Source: Chromohalobacter canadensis (GTDB taxonomy: Bacteria; Pseudomonadota; Gammaproteobacteria; Pseudomonadales; Halomonadaceae). From it: a stretch of 64,000 bases of DNA. The notes beneath the pieces are model-generated. The model worked only from the letters and a program-made list of their open reading frames with translations. It had not been told where the DNA came from and ran no database searches. The DNA is taken from positions 124,001-188,000 of the forward strand of contig NZ_JAJQJH010000003.1 in the NCBI RefSeq assembly GCF_029544075.1, written 5' to 3'. The position numbers and the translations under genes were made by a program. How positions within the stretch are numbered: position 1 is the stretch's first letter; every line of letters starts with the position of its first letter. Below, one piece after another: positions 32,861-39,577 of this stretch.

Positions 32861-33213
32861 AAGCGACTGAGAAGAAACCGACACCCGTCTGGGTCTATGT
32901 GTTTGCGTACAGCCTACACGCTGCCATCTGGTCCCATCCGGTTATCGAAGGCGGGCTGCACAATCTGACCGCTTTCTACCTGTGGTGCTGCGCGATAACC
33001 ATCCTGGCTGTAGCGATTTTCGCCCTGTTTAGTGAAGACAAGCCGAGTCCATACAAAAATCCGCCACGCTGGCTTAATTGGGTCACGCGGGGAGTTAGCT
33101 ATGGCGGACTCATATGGCTGGTCTTCCACGGATACTTCGTTCTGCCGGCCATTCTGCTGTCCGCCGGGCTGGTCATGATGATAGTTCACCGGCGCTCCAA
33201 AGAGGCGGAATAG
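32857..33213 (+). CDS. Small phage membrane protein (118 aa)
   Basis: Three hydrophobic helices (about 12-28, 38-60, 80-110) with a basic C-terminus HRRSKEAE. Not recognised. Overlaps rusA by 4 bp. Confidence 0.65.
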   Translation: MKATEKKPTPVWVYVFAYSLHAAIWSHPVIEGGLHNLTAFYLWCCAITILAVAIFALFSEDKPSPYKNPPRWLNWVTRGVSYGGLIWLVFHGYFVLPAILLSAGLVMMIVHRRSKEAE

Positions 33214-33284
33214 CAGGGCAATAGGCAACGAATGCAACGCTGAATGAAACAGTGAAACGAAACAGGGCAACAGAAGGCAACGGC

Positions 33285-33902
33285 ATGAGATACGTATCAG
33301 CGCGGCAGATGATCTTCGATGCATACCAGGCCCAGCACGGCAGCGTCATGGCGGGGGCGTCGGAGATAGCGCGGCTCGGCGCCCAGATTCAGCACACGAA
33401 ACGCAACAACAACGACTGGCGTATCGTGAATGGGCTCGAGGCCGGGGCGGTGATCGGCGCCGTTGAGTCATTGCCGCCGCATTTGCACGCAACGGCGCTG
33501 TACCTGTTCGGCCCGTTTATGCGTGATGAGCTCGACGAGATTCGGGAAACGGTGGAGATCGCATTGTATCGCCAGGTGCTGGCCAGCGGAGTCCGACTGC
33601 CAGGGCAGGGCAGCGGCCGACCGACTGCCGACATGCACAACACGCTGCGTTATCTATGCGGCGCTGCGCTGTATCACCACGGGCAGGTGACATGGCCATA
33701 TCAGCGCCAGGGGCTACAGACGCCGCGTGCCGTGCAGCGCTGGATGTCCGACGAGTACGGTGTCGAGATTGATACACGATTCTGGTCCCGCCGGGATCGG
33801 GCAACGTGGGGTGACGTCTGGGAGCATGCACTGCGCATCGTCGATAGCTGGGAGTGCGAGTGCCTGGCGCCGGTGGCGGCGCTGGTAGCAGTGGCGGCTT
33901 AG
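33285..33902 (+). CDS. Phage hypothetical protein in the Q position (205 aa)
   Basis: Begins MRYVSARQMIFDAYQAQHGS. Contains TLRYLCGAALYHHGQVTWPY and AVQRWMSDEYGVEID. Located where lambdoid phages encode late regulators or antiterminators, last before the anti-CRISPR promoter, but I recognise no family. Start 33285 chosen as the first ATG with reasonable context. Confidence 0.62.
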   Translation: MRYVSARQMIFDAYQAQHGSVMAGASEIARLGAQIQHTKRNNNDWRIVNGLEAGAVIGAVESLPPHLHATALYLFGPFMRDELDEIRETVEIALYRQVLASGVRLPGQGSGRPTADMHNTLRYLCGAALYHHGQVTWPYQRQGLQTPRAVQRWMSDEYGVEIDTRFWSRRDRATWGDVWEHALRIVDSWECECLAPVAALVAVAA

Positions 33903-33926
33903 ACGAAGGTCGGAGTAAATTCTTTC

Positions 33927-33955
33927 TTGACCTGTTCGTAATCGCGAACTAGGAT
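33927..33955 (+). promoter_or_regulatory. acr promoter with Aca operator in the spacer
   Basis: TTGACC (33927-33932), 17-bp spacer, TAGGAT (33950-33955). The spacer contains the inverted repeat GTTCG-TAATCG-CGAAC (33934-33949), the form of Aca2 binding sites, so Aca2 would block polymerase binding. Confidence 0.8.
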
Positions 33956-33965
33956 TCATATCACA

Positions 33966-33987
33966 GGGTTCGAGATCGGCTCGACCC
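33966..33987 (+). promoter_or_regulatory. Second inverted repeat / RNA stem-loop in the acr leader
   Basis: GGGTTCGAG-ATCG-GCTCGACCC: near-perfect inverted repeat in the transcribed leader, 22 nt before the acr ATG. Aca2 of phage ZF40 also binds RNA stem-loops in its own acr-aca2 mRNA; this could be such a site. Confidence 0.6.
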
Positions 33988-34009
33988 GCCTCTAAAGAGA
34001 GACGCCACG

Positions 34010-34468
34010 ATGAAACTAATTCACACCAGTCCCGCCGCAATCACCGAGATCAACAGCTTTGGCCGCTTCGGCGAGTTCCTGTTCTTCTCTGCGGACGAAT
34101 ACGTGATGACCGCTGGCGAGCATGTCACCTACAGCATCGAAATCGGCGACGATGAAGTCATTGAAGCTGGCCTCCTTTTCTATCACGGCGATGCCGAGAA
34201 GCTGGATAACCTGGTGAAAGCCGTCATGGACCTGACCGGCTGCGACGAAGACACCGCCGAGGAGCTTATCTCTCAGCGTGAAGACGTTCATAGCATCGAC
34301 TGCAACATCGAACCAGAAGACCTCGCTGACACCTCTTGGGAAATCCAGCGCATCACTGGTGAAGCTGCCGCCGTTCTCGGTTATCGCGGAGTCGAGATGG
34401 AAGACGAGCAGGGCACCGCTTACCTCATCAACATGAAAGGCCGCGAAGCCGAGCTGGAGGTCGCATGA
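34010..34468 (+). CDS. acrIF11: AcrIF11-family anti-CRISPR protein (predicted ADP-ribosyltransferase)
   Basis: 152 aa. The N-terminus LIHTSPAAITEINSFGRFGE and the C-terminal block WEIQRITGEAAAVLGYRGVE-MEDEQGT (110-136) match AcrIF11 as I remember it (LFHGS...FG; WELQRLRG...LGY...VEMEDE.GT). AcrIF11 ADP-ribosylates an asparagine of Cas8f in the type I-F Csy complex and stops DNA recognition. H5 of HTS and the EMEDE acidic cluster are candidate NAD-binding and catalytic residues. Overlaps aca2 by 4 bp, behind its own promoter with an Aca operator. About 20 aa longer than the P. aeruginosa protein. Confidence 0.85.
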   Translation: MKLIHTSPAAITEINSFGRFGEFLFFSADEYVMTAGEHVTYSIEIGDDEVIEAGLLFYHGDAEKLDNLVKAVMDLTGCDEDTAEELISQREDVHSIDCNIEPEDLADTSWEIQRITGEAAAVLGYRGVEMEDEQGTAYLINMKGREAELEVA

Positions 34469-34842
34469 ACGGGAAAGAACTCCAAGCGCTGCGCAAGTTC
34501 CTGATGCTGGACGTGCGCGAGGCCGCTGAAATCATCGGCAAGGTATCTCCGCGCAGTTGGCAATATTGGGAATCAGGCCGCAGCTCGGTGCCGGATGATG
34601 TCGAGGACAAGATGAATGGCGCCTTGACGCTTCGGCAGAGCATCATCGACCGCCTTGAGCAAGACATCGAAGAGCACGGCGGCAATCCTCAGGACGAGCA
34701 TGGGGATCGGCTCAAGGTTCCGTATTACCACGCCCTGAGCGAATTTCAGGCAGATCACCCCGACCAAGGCACGCTCCCATGGCGAGCTCATCAATCTGCC
34801 GTGGCTGAGTTGTATGCAAATAATTTGATTGGGCTGAGCTAA
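34465..34842 (+). CDS. aca2: Aca2 anti-CRISPR-associated repressor (DUF1870)
   Basis: 125 aa. The N-terminus MNGKELQALRKFLMLDVREA, followed by AAEIIG and PRSWQYWESGRSSVPDDVE, closely follows Aca2 of Pectobacterium phage ZF40. The helix-turn-helix is at about 14-45. Aca2 represses its own acr-aca operon at DNA and RNA level, preventing toxic over-expression after infection. The matching inverted repeat lies in the promoter at 33934-33949. Codes directly downstream of the acr gene with an ATGA overlap. Confidence 0.9.
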   Translation: MNGKELQALRKFLMLDVREAAEIIGKVSPRSWQYWESGRSSVPDDVEDKMNGALTLRQSIIDRLEQDIEEHGGNPQDEHGDRLKVPYYHALSEFQADHPDQGTLPWRAHQSAVAELYANNLIGLS

Positions 34843-34843
34843 A

Positions 34844-35407
34844 ATGGGCAAGCGTTATGGGTGGACAGAGAAATGCGAGGCACTGCTTGGCTCGGCGCCA
34901 GATCATATCGTGGCGGATAAAATTGGGGCCACAAAAGCCCAGGTGAAGTTCCGACGGAGGACGCTTGGCATCCCGGCATTTAGCTCTAGAGGGAAAAAGA
35001 ATAATTGGTCTAGTGGCGCCATTGCTGCGCTGGGGAAGCTCCCCGACTCTGCCATTTCTCGACGTTATGGCATTCCAGAAGCGAGCGTGCAGCGAAAGCG
35101 AACCGAGCTCAGCATTCCCGCTTTCCGCGACGTGAAATCCTCTCTTAAGCCGCGATGCATGCCATGGGAGGATGCGAAGCACCTTCCTCAGCCAGAGTTC
35201 TTCAAAGAGCTGTCCCGAGTATGGGAAAGCAAATTTGGCCTTCCGTTAACGTACAAAGATCTGTCTGAGCTTACTTACTGGAGCGTGAGCCGCTTTCAGA
35301 AATGGTTCACATCGGGTAGTGCTCAGCAAAAATTACAACTCCCTGTCCGCCACCATCTCTATGTATCCGTGGCTTTAGAGACTAATGCCAGTCGTAGTGA
35401 CGAGTAA
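34844..35407 (+). CDS. Third gene of the acr-aca2 operon, duplicated HTH-like repeat
   Basis: 187 aa, starting one base after the aca2 stop. Two related units lie in tandem: DHIVADKIGATKAQVKFRRR-TLGIPAF (about 18-45) and DSAISRRYGIPEASVQRKRT-ELSIPAF (about 67-93). Each looks like a helix-turn-helix ending LxIPAF. The C-terminal half (FFKELSRVWESKFGLPLTYK; LTYWSVSRFQKWFTSG) has a third helix-turn-helix-like stretch. Base composition is lower in GC than its neighbours. Could be a late activator (it sits just before the late promoter), a second anti-defence protein, or a morons' passenger. Not recognised. Confidence 0.62.
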   Translation: MGKRYGWTEKCEALLGSAPDHIVADKIGATKAQVKFRRRTLGIPAFSSRGKKNNWSSGAIAALGKLPDSAISRRYGIPEASVQRKRTELSIPAFRDVKSSLKPRCMPWEDAKHLPQPEFFKELSRVWESKFGLPLTYKDLSELTYWSVSRFQKWFTSGSAQQKLQLPVRHHLYVSVALETNASRSDE

Positions 35408-35414
35408 CTCTCCC

Positions 35415-35443
35415 TTGCCACCTGCATCATTTTCGCCTACTCT
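35415..35443 (+). promoter_or_regulatory. Candidate late promoter
   Basis: TTGCCA (35415-35420), 17-bp spacer, TACTCT (35438-35443). Starts a transcript that would meet a strong terminator within about 15-40 nt, like lambda pR'. Confidence 0.5.
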
Positions 35444-35463
35444 ACACCCACTATCGATTTCTG

Positions 35464-35494
35464 CGCCCTGGCTTACGAGCCGGGGCGTTTTCGT
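35464..35494 (+). terminator. Leader terminator (tR'-like)
   Basis: CGCCCTGGCT-TACG-AGCCGGGGCG, 10-bp stem, followed by TTTTCGT. Lies between the candidate late promoter and the structured leader. Confidence 0.88.
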
Positions 35495-35504
35495 ATGTAT
35501 CTGT

Positions 35505-35620
35505 ATTGGAAAGGGCTCGGCTGGTCAGGGAAACCCAGTCGAGGCAACGCACAGTTGCGCGGCGAACCAGGAGCACCCACCGAGCCCTCTCCAATGCGGT
35601 GAATGCGCAGGCTGATGCGC
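35505..35620 (+). ncRNA. Structured RNA element, copy 2 (C4-like?), in the late leader
   Basis: Closing stem ATTGGAAAGGGCTCGG (35505-35520) with CCGAGCCCTCTCCAAT (35580-35595), 15 of 16 pairs. Inside, CTGGT/ACCAG closes a multiloop holding GGG-AAA-CCC and GCAAC-GCACA-GTTGC hairpins. The 3' part CCGAGCCCTCTCCAATGCGG-TGAATG matches the minus-strand element at 23620-23727, with compensating changes in the outer stem. No ORF fits the region. Confidence 0.62.
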
Positions 35621-35783
35621 CCCAGACCCAAGAAGGGTCCCACCAGCAAGCACACTCTGCCGCGATGCAGAGAGGAATCAGGGGCTGGACCTGATCAGGG
35701 TGGCGGCGCCCACAGGCGCTTAAACGAACCTATGGTGTATGGAATGCCGGAGATCAGCACCGGCCACCGCATCCCTATCCTAA
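35621..35783 (+). other. Untranslated late leader packed with hairpins
   Basis: No gene recognised. Successive simple hairpins: GACCC-AAGAA-GGGTC, CTCTGC-6 nt-GCAGAG, ATCAGG-7 nt-CCTGAT, GCGCC-CACA-GGCGC. The density suggests a long functional leader RNA ahead of the lysis genes. Confidence 0.55.
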
Positions 35784-35816
35784 GGCCCTGCCGGTTCCCG
35801 GCGGGGCCTTCCTGTT
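35784..35816 (+). terminator. Second leader terminator before the lysis genes
   Basis: GGCCCTGCCGG-TTC-CCGGCGGGGCC, 11-bp stem, then TTCCTGTTTC. With the terminator at 35464 it brackets the structured leader. Confidence 0.78.
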
Positions 35817-35823
35817 TCTCTCA

Positions 35824-35835
35824 CGCCGTGAGGCG
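35824..35835 (+). promoter_or_regulatory. GNRA hairpin upstream of the endolysin gene
   Basis: CGCC-GTGA-GGCG, 15 bp before the ATG at 35850. Member of the late-gene hairpin series. Confidence 0.6.
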
Positions 35836-35849
35836 CCGGAGACCTTTTT

Positions 35850-36416
35850 ATGCCACGCATTACCCCCGACGCTGCCGGCGGCCGGAACGTCTGCGCGTTC
35901 CTGGACATGCTCGCGCTGTCCGAGATCGGTGCAGCAATGCTGGCGCTATCCGATGACGGCTATGACGTCTTGGTCGGCTCACGTCCGAAAGCGATGCGGC
36001 TGTTCGATGATTATTCCGATCATCCGCTGCCCACTGACGACATGTCTATCGAGTACGCCTCAGGGGTGTGGTCCACGGCAGCCGGCCGCTACCAGATCCT
36101 TAACACCTACTGGCCGCACTATAAGCGCCAGCTAGGCCTGGCCGACTTCGGGCCGGTGAACCAGGACCGCTACGCTCTCCAGCAGATCAAGGAGCAGCGG
36201 GCGCTGCCACTGATTCAGGCAGGGCGATTCATCGACGCCATCGAACGCTGCGCCAACATTTGGGCCAGTCTTCCGGGTGCCGGATACAACCAGCACGAGC
36301 ATGACCTCAAGACGTTGGCAAACGCCTACGCAGATGCCGGCGGGCAATTCGCTGGCAAAGCCCGAGATTGGTACGACCGAGTCGTCAAAACCCCTTCGAC
36401 CCATGGAGGCGCCTGA
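35850..36416 (+). CDS. Endolysin, lambda R-type transglycosylase
   Basis: 188 aa, collinear with lambda R: FLDMLALSEIG holds the catalytic Glu, then DVLVGS, FDDYSDHP, STAAGRYQILNTYW, QIKEQRALPLI and CANIWASLPGAGYNQ. Compared with lambda R there is a 10-residue insertion after the catalytic Glu. No signal or SAR anchor is visible, so export should depend on the holin. Cleaves peptidoglycan glycan strands at lysis. Confidence 0.93.
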   Translation: MPRITPDAAGGRNVCAFLDMLALSEIGAAMLALSDDGYDVLVGSRPKAMRLFDDYSDHPLPTDDMSIEYASGVWSTAAGRYQILNTYWPHYKRQLGLADFGPVNQDRYALQQIKEQRALPLIQAGRFIDAIERCANIWASLPGAGYNQHEHDLKTLANAYADAGGQFAGKARDWYDRVVKTPSTHGGA

Positions 36417-36736
36417 TGCCATGGCGAAACGGTCCCGGATTCATCCAAGAGCTGCTGCTGCTATTCGGCACAGCGGGAGTAGTCGCGATGGGCATGATCG
36501 CTAAGATCGCTGCCGAAGTGCGCGACGGCAAGCGTGACAAGTTCCTGAGCGCAAAACTCTGGCTCGAATTCCCGGCAGTCCTGGTTATGACGTTGGTGGC
36601 AACCGGCATAAACGTCTGGTTTGGGCTGGATGGCTGGGTCGGCAATGCCGTAGCGGTCGTGTGCGGATGGTCAGGCCCGCGCGCCATTGACGCAATGATC
36701 GGGGCGATTGCTGATCGCGTCCGGGGAGGCCGGTGA
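36416..36736 (+). CDS. Putative holin (106 aa)
   Basis: Short membrane protein with two to three hydrophobic helices (ELLLLFGTAGVVAMGMIAKI; LWLEFPAVLVMTLVATGINV; a third weak one) and a basic C-terminus DRVRGGR. Directly after the endolysin with a 1-bp overlap (TGATG). Holin role inferred from size, topology and position. Confidence 0.75.
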   Translation: MPWRNGPGFIQELLLLFGTAGVVAMGMIAKIAAEVRDGKRDKFLSAKLWLEFPAVLVMTLVATGINVWFGLDGWVGNAVAVVCGWSGPRAIDAMIGAIADRVRGGR

Positions 36737-37323
36737 TGGACTGGAAAGACGCGGTAGGCGAGGTGGCGAAATATGCCCCGTCAGTGGCGACGGCGCTCGG
36801 TGGGCCGCCGGCAGGCGGTATCACCAAAGGAGCGACGGACTTCGTGACAGGGCTTCTCGGTATTGATGACTCGCCGGGAGCCCTTGTCGGCGCTACGCAG
36901 GACCCCGACAAGCGTGCCGAGCTCGTCCGGATCAACAACGAGCACAAGGCCAGGCTGGAGCGGATGCGCTTCGATGCCCAAGCGGCCGACGCCGCTGAGA
37001 AGACCGCTCGCCTGGCAGAGACGCAGAAAACCATGCGCTCCGAGCTTGATAGCGACAGCATGCTCAAGTCGGGATGGCGCGGCTTCATTGGATGGGTGTT
37101 TGGCGTTTCGCTGTTAGGGGTGATGGCGTCCATCGTTTACAACATGTTCACGAGTGACGCCAGCCCCGTAGAGCTTCTACAGCAGGCCGTCATGGTGCTC
37201 GGCATCATGGCCACCGTCCTGGGCATAGATATCAATCGCGTGGGCAGGGAGCGACTGGTATCAAAAGGAGTCAGTAGCCCCACGTTCATGGACGCGGTCA
37301 AGACCCGTGTGGCCGGCAAGTAA
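36733..37323 (+). CDS. 3TM-type holin (GTA holin family)
   Basis: 196 aa. Soluble helical N-terminal part (ELVRINNEHKARLERMRFDA) followed by a C-terminal membrane region (GWRGFIGWVFGVSLLGVMAS; ELLQQAVMVLGIMATVLGID) and a short basic tail, as in the 3TM holin family. Two holin-like genes in a row suggest a holin/antiholin or holin/pinholin pair. Overlaps the upstream gene by 4 bp. Confidence 0.78.
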   Translation: MMDWKDAVGEVAKYAPSVATALGGPPAGGITKGATDFVTGLLGIDDSPGALVGATQDPDKRAELVRINNEHKARLERMRFDAQAADAAEKTARLAETQKTMRSELDSDSMLKSGWRGFIGWVFGVSLLGVMASIVYNMFTSDASPVELLQQAVMVLGIMATVLGIDINRVGRERLVSKGVSSPTFMDAVKTRVAGK

Positions 37324-37356
37324 GACAAGATCGAAATACCAGCAATGGAGATGATT

Positions 37357-37629
37357 ATGGCCATATACCGCAGAAAGCCTGTCTTGGTTGAGGCCTCCCA
37401 ATGGTTTTCCCATGGCGACCATCGCGCCGTTAGACGCCATGCCAATAGTGGCGCCCTTCGCAGCTATGCGGCTGAAAACGGGTTGGAGCCCGAACGGCTT
37501 GGAGGTCTCGAAACATCGGAAGGCATCCAAATTATCCACCCCGGCGACTGGATTGTCACCGACTCTGAAGGCGAGCACGACGCGCTAACGCCTGGCGAGT
37601 TCGTGGCCGCCTATGAGCCGGCGGATTGA
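37357..37629 (+). CDS. Phage hypothetical protein (90 aa)
   Basis: MAIYRRKPVLVEASQWF... with GDWIVTDSEGE and LTPGEFVAAYEP: a small beta-rich family common in phages (KPVxVEAxQ...GDWI). Function unknown. ATG at 37357 has GGAG six bases upstream. Confidence 0.78.
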   Translation: MAIYRRKPVLVEASQWFSHGDHRAVRRHANSGALRSYAAENGLEPERLGGLETSEGIQIIHPGDWIVTDSEGEHDALTPGEFVAAYEPAD

Positions 37630-37689
37630 CCGAACCCCCGAAAGGGGCAGGGCACTGTCGTGAGATAGAGCCCGCCTTTTCACGCGGCA

Positions 37690-37701
37690 CGCCGTGAGGC
37701 G
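37690..37701 (+). promoter_or_regulatory. GNRA hairpin, terS leader, first
   Basis: CGCC-GTGA-GGCG. A further tetraloop hairpin CCCC-GAAA-GGGG lies at 37636-37647 in the same 119-bp gap. Confidence 0.58.
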
Positions 37702-37723
37702 CCCGCACCCTACATGAGGCCGC

Positions 37724-37737
37724 ACGCCGCGAGGCGT
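37724..37737 (+). promoter_or_regulatory. GNRA hairpin, terS leader, second
   Basis: ACGCC-GCGA-GGCGT, 12 bp before the terS ATG at 37749; tetraloop GCGA. Confidence 0.62.
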
Positions 37738-37748
37738 CCGGATACGAG

Positions 37749-38342
37749 ATGGCAGCACGATTCGACTGGGAGGCAATCAAAGCTGATTACCGGACCGGCC
37801 GGTATTCGCTGCAGCAGCTCTCCGACATGCATGGGCCCAACAAGGCCTCGATCAGCAAGCGCGCAACGCGGGATGGCTGGGAGAAAGACCTGTCCCAGGC
37901 TGTGCGCCAGCGCACGCGCGAGAAGGTGTCTCGGTCCCATATCGACACGTCCGCGCGTGAGGCGCTAGACAAGAGCGACGACGAGATCGTCGAGGAAGCG
38001 GCAACGCTCAATGCGGCCGTTTCCCAGGGGCACCGCAAGCACCTGGAACGCTGGCGAAACCTGGAAGGCAAGTACGCCGACCTGCTCACAGAGCAGTTGG
38101 AGCGCGGCACCATGACGGTGCAGCTCAAAAACGGCGACCTGGCCGAAATCGACGTACCGCTCGACTACATCGGCAAAGCCATGTCGAACGGCACGACGGC
38201 ACTGGAGAAGATCGTCAAGCTCGAGCGCCAGTCATACGGCATGGACGAAGAGGGCGATGACGAGCCGCCTGAGCGCAGCCTGACCGACGAAGAAATCGAT
38301 GCCAAGATCGCCGATCTAAAGAAGAAGGTGGGCGGTGAGTGA
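37749..38342 (+). CDS. terS: Terminase small subunit
   Basis: 197 aa. N-terminal helix-turn-helix (YRTGRYSLQQLSDMHGPNKA then SISKRATRDGW) that would recognise the packaging site, a helical oligomerisation region (HRKHLERWRNLEGKYADLL) and an acidic C-terminus with DEEIDAKIADLKKKVG that contacts the large subunit. Overlaps the large-subunit gene by 8 bp. Confidence 0.85.
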   Translation: MAARFDWEAIKADYRTGRYSLQQLSDMHGPNKASISKRATRDGWEKDLSQAVRQRTREKVSRSHIDTSAREALDKSDDEIVEEAATLNAAVSQGHRKHLERWRNLEGKYADLLTEQLERGTMTVQLKNGDLAEIDVPLDYIGKAMSNGTTALEKIVKLERQSYGMDEEGDDEPPERSLTDEEIDAKIADLKKKVGGE

Positions 38343-39051
38343 CGATAACCGTTCCGCCAAGCTGGCGCTGCTGCATGCGTTGGAAGAGAAAGCCCGTCGC
38401 CGCAAGTACAACCTGATCGACGAACTGTTCCCCGAAGAGGGGGATCTCAGCCGCCACGATTACCCGCGCCACATGGAGTTCTTCCGTGCCGGCGCCGTCC
38501 ACCGCGAGCGGCTGTTCCTCGCTGCCAACCGCGTGGGCAAGACCATTGCCGGTGGTGCCGAGTACACCTACCACCTGACCGGGCGTTATCCCGACTGGTG
38601 GGAAGGACGGCGCTGGGATCGGCCGATTGAGGCGCTCGCCGCCGGGGATACGGCGCAAACCACGCTCGACATCATCCAGCACAAGCTGCTCGGCGGCCCC
38701 AAGGGCACTGACGACTGGGGCTCTGGCCTCATTCCTCGCCACCTGATTGGGCCCGTCATCCCCGCTCGGGGCGTGACTGGGCTTTTCGCCGAGATCGCAG
38801 TGAAGCACGTCAGCGGTGGGTGGTCGCGGCTCAAGCTGCGCAGCTACGACCAGGGGCGGCGGATATTCCAGGGCACCGAGCTCGACATCGCATGGATGGA
38901 CGAAGAAGTCCCGTATGACGTCTACGAGGAATCGTTGATCCGCACCATGACCACTCAGGGGCTGATCATGCTGACGTTCACGCCACTTCAGGGCCTGACG
39001 CCGCTGGTGGTGTCGTTCCTCGAGTCCAAACACGAACAGGAGCCGGTATGA
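38335..39051 (+). CDS. terL: Terminase large subunit, ATPase half (split gene)
   Basis: 238 aa, only the N-terminal motor domain. Walker A-like AANRVGKT (63-70), Walker B IAWMDEE (185-191) and coupling motif MLTFTPLQG (212-220). The frame ends SKHEQEPV-stop just where an intact protein would continue into the nuclease linker. The nuclease half is at 40146-40868, after 1.1 kb carrying three other ORFs. The product could still work if the halves assemble. GTG start at 38335. Confidence 0.9.
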   Translation: MSDDNRSAKLALLHALEEKARRRKYNLIDELFPEEGDLSRHDYPRHMEFFRAGAVHRERLFLAANRVGKTIAGGAEYTYHLTGRYPDWWEGRRWDRPIEALAAGDTAQTTLDIIQHKLLGGPKGTDDWGSGLIPRHLIGPVIPARGVTGLFAEIAVKHVSGGWSRLKLRSYDQGRRIFQGTELDIAWMDEEVPYDVYEESLIRTMTTQGLIMLTFTPLQGLTPLVVSFLESKHEQEPV

Positions 39052-39386
39052 CCGATCGCGAATTGCTGGAGCGGGCGGCGAAGGTTGCAGGCCTTTCCCA
39101 TCTCACCGAGTGGTCGGAGAACATTCGCGACCACGATAGCCCTCATTGCGGAACCTCTGCACTCCATGCCGCCGGTGTTGGCGGTGAATGTCGGTCATGG
39201 AATCCGCTCGAAGACGACGGCGACGCGCTGCGTCTAGCGGTGAGGCTAGGCCTTGTGATGGTGTGCGCCATGCCTGAAGGCCAGCATGATGGCTGCAGTT
39301 CCGATATCGAAGAAGAGACCCCTAATGCCGTAAAGCGGCGCGACATTGTCCGCGCCGCTGCTGTAATGGCTACGGAGGCCGAATGA
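39048..39386 (+). CDS. Phage hypothetical protein inserted between terL halves (112 aa)
   Basis: MTDRELLERAAKVAGLSHLT...WNPLEDDGDALRLAVRLGL: the pattern of a small phage protein family usually found in early operons, not among packaging genes. Overlaps both neighbours by 4 bp. Its presence here suggests the cassette was imported as a block. Confidence 0.75.
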   Translation: MTDRELLERAAKVAGLSHLTEWSENIRDHDSPHCGTSALHAAGVGGECRSWNPLEDDGDALRLAVRLGLVMVCAMPEGQHDGCSSDIEEETPNAVKRRDIVRAAAVMATEAE

Positions 39387-39577
39387 CCGAGACCCTATCC
39401 ACCGCCTATCAGAATGGCCGCACCACGAGCATTGCCAAGCGCCTGGCTGACACCGTTCGCGAGCGCGGCATCAAGCGCGGCATGCTGTCTGTGGGCATTG
39501 CACGGCGCGTCGATTCGAAGGCAAAGATCGGTGACCGCATGATCATCGCCGGCGCCGAATTCACGGTGAAGCAATGA
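39383..39577 (+). CDS. Small phage protein in the terL cassette (64 aa)
   Basis: Basic protein: TSIAKRLADTVRERGIKRGM followed by a small beta segment. Not recognised. ATGA overlaps on both sides. Confidence 0.62.
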   Translation: MTETLSTAYQNGRTTSIAKRLADTVRERGIKRGMLSVGIARRVDSKAKIGDRMIIAGAEFTVKQ

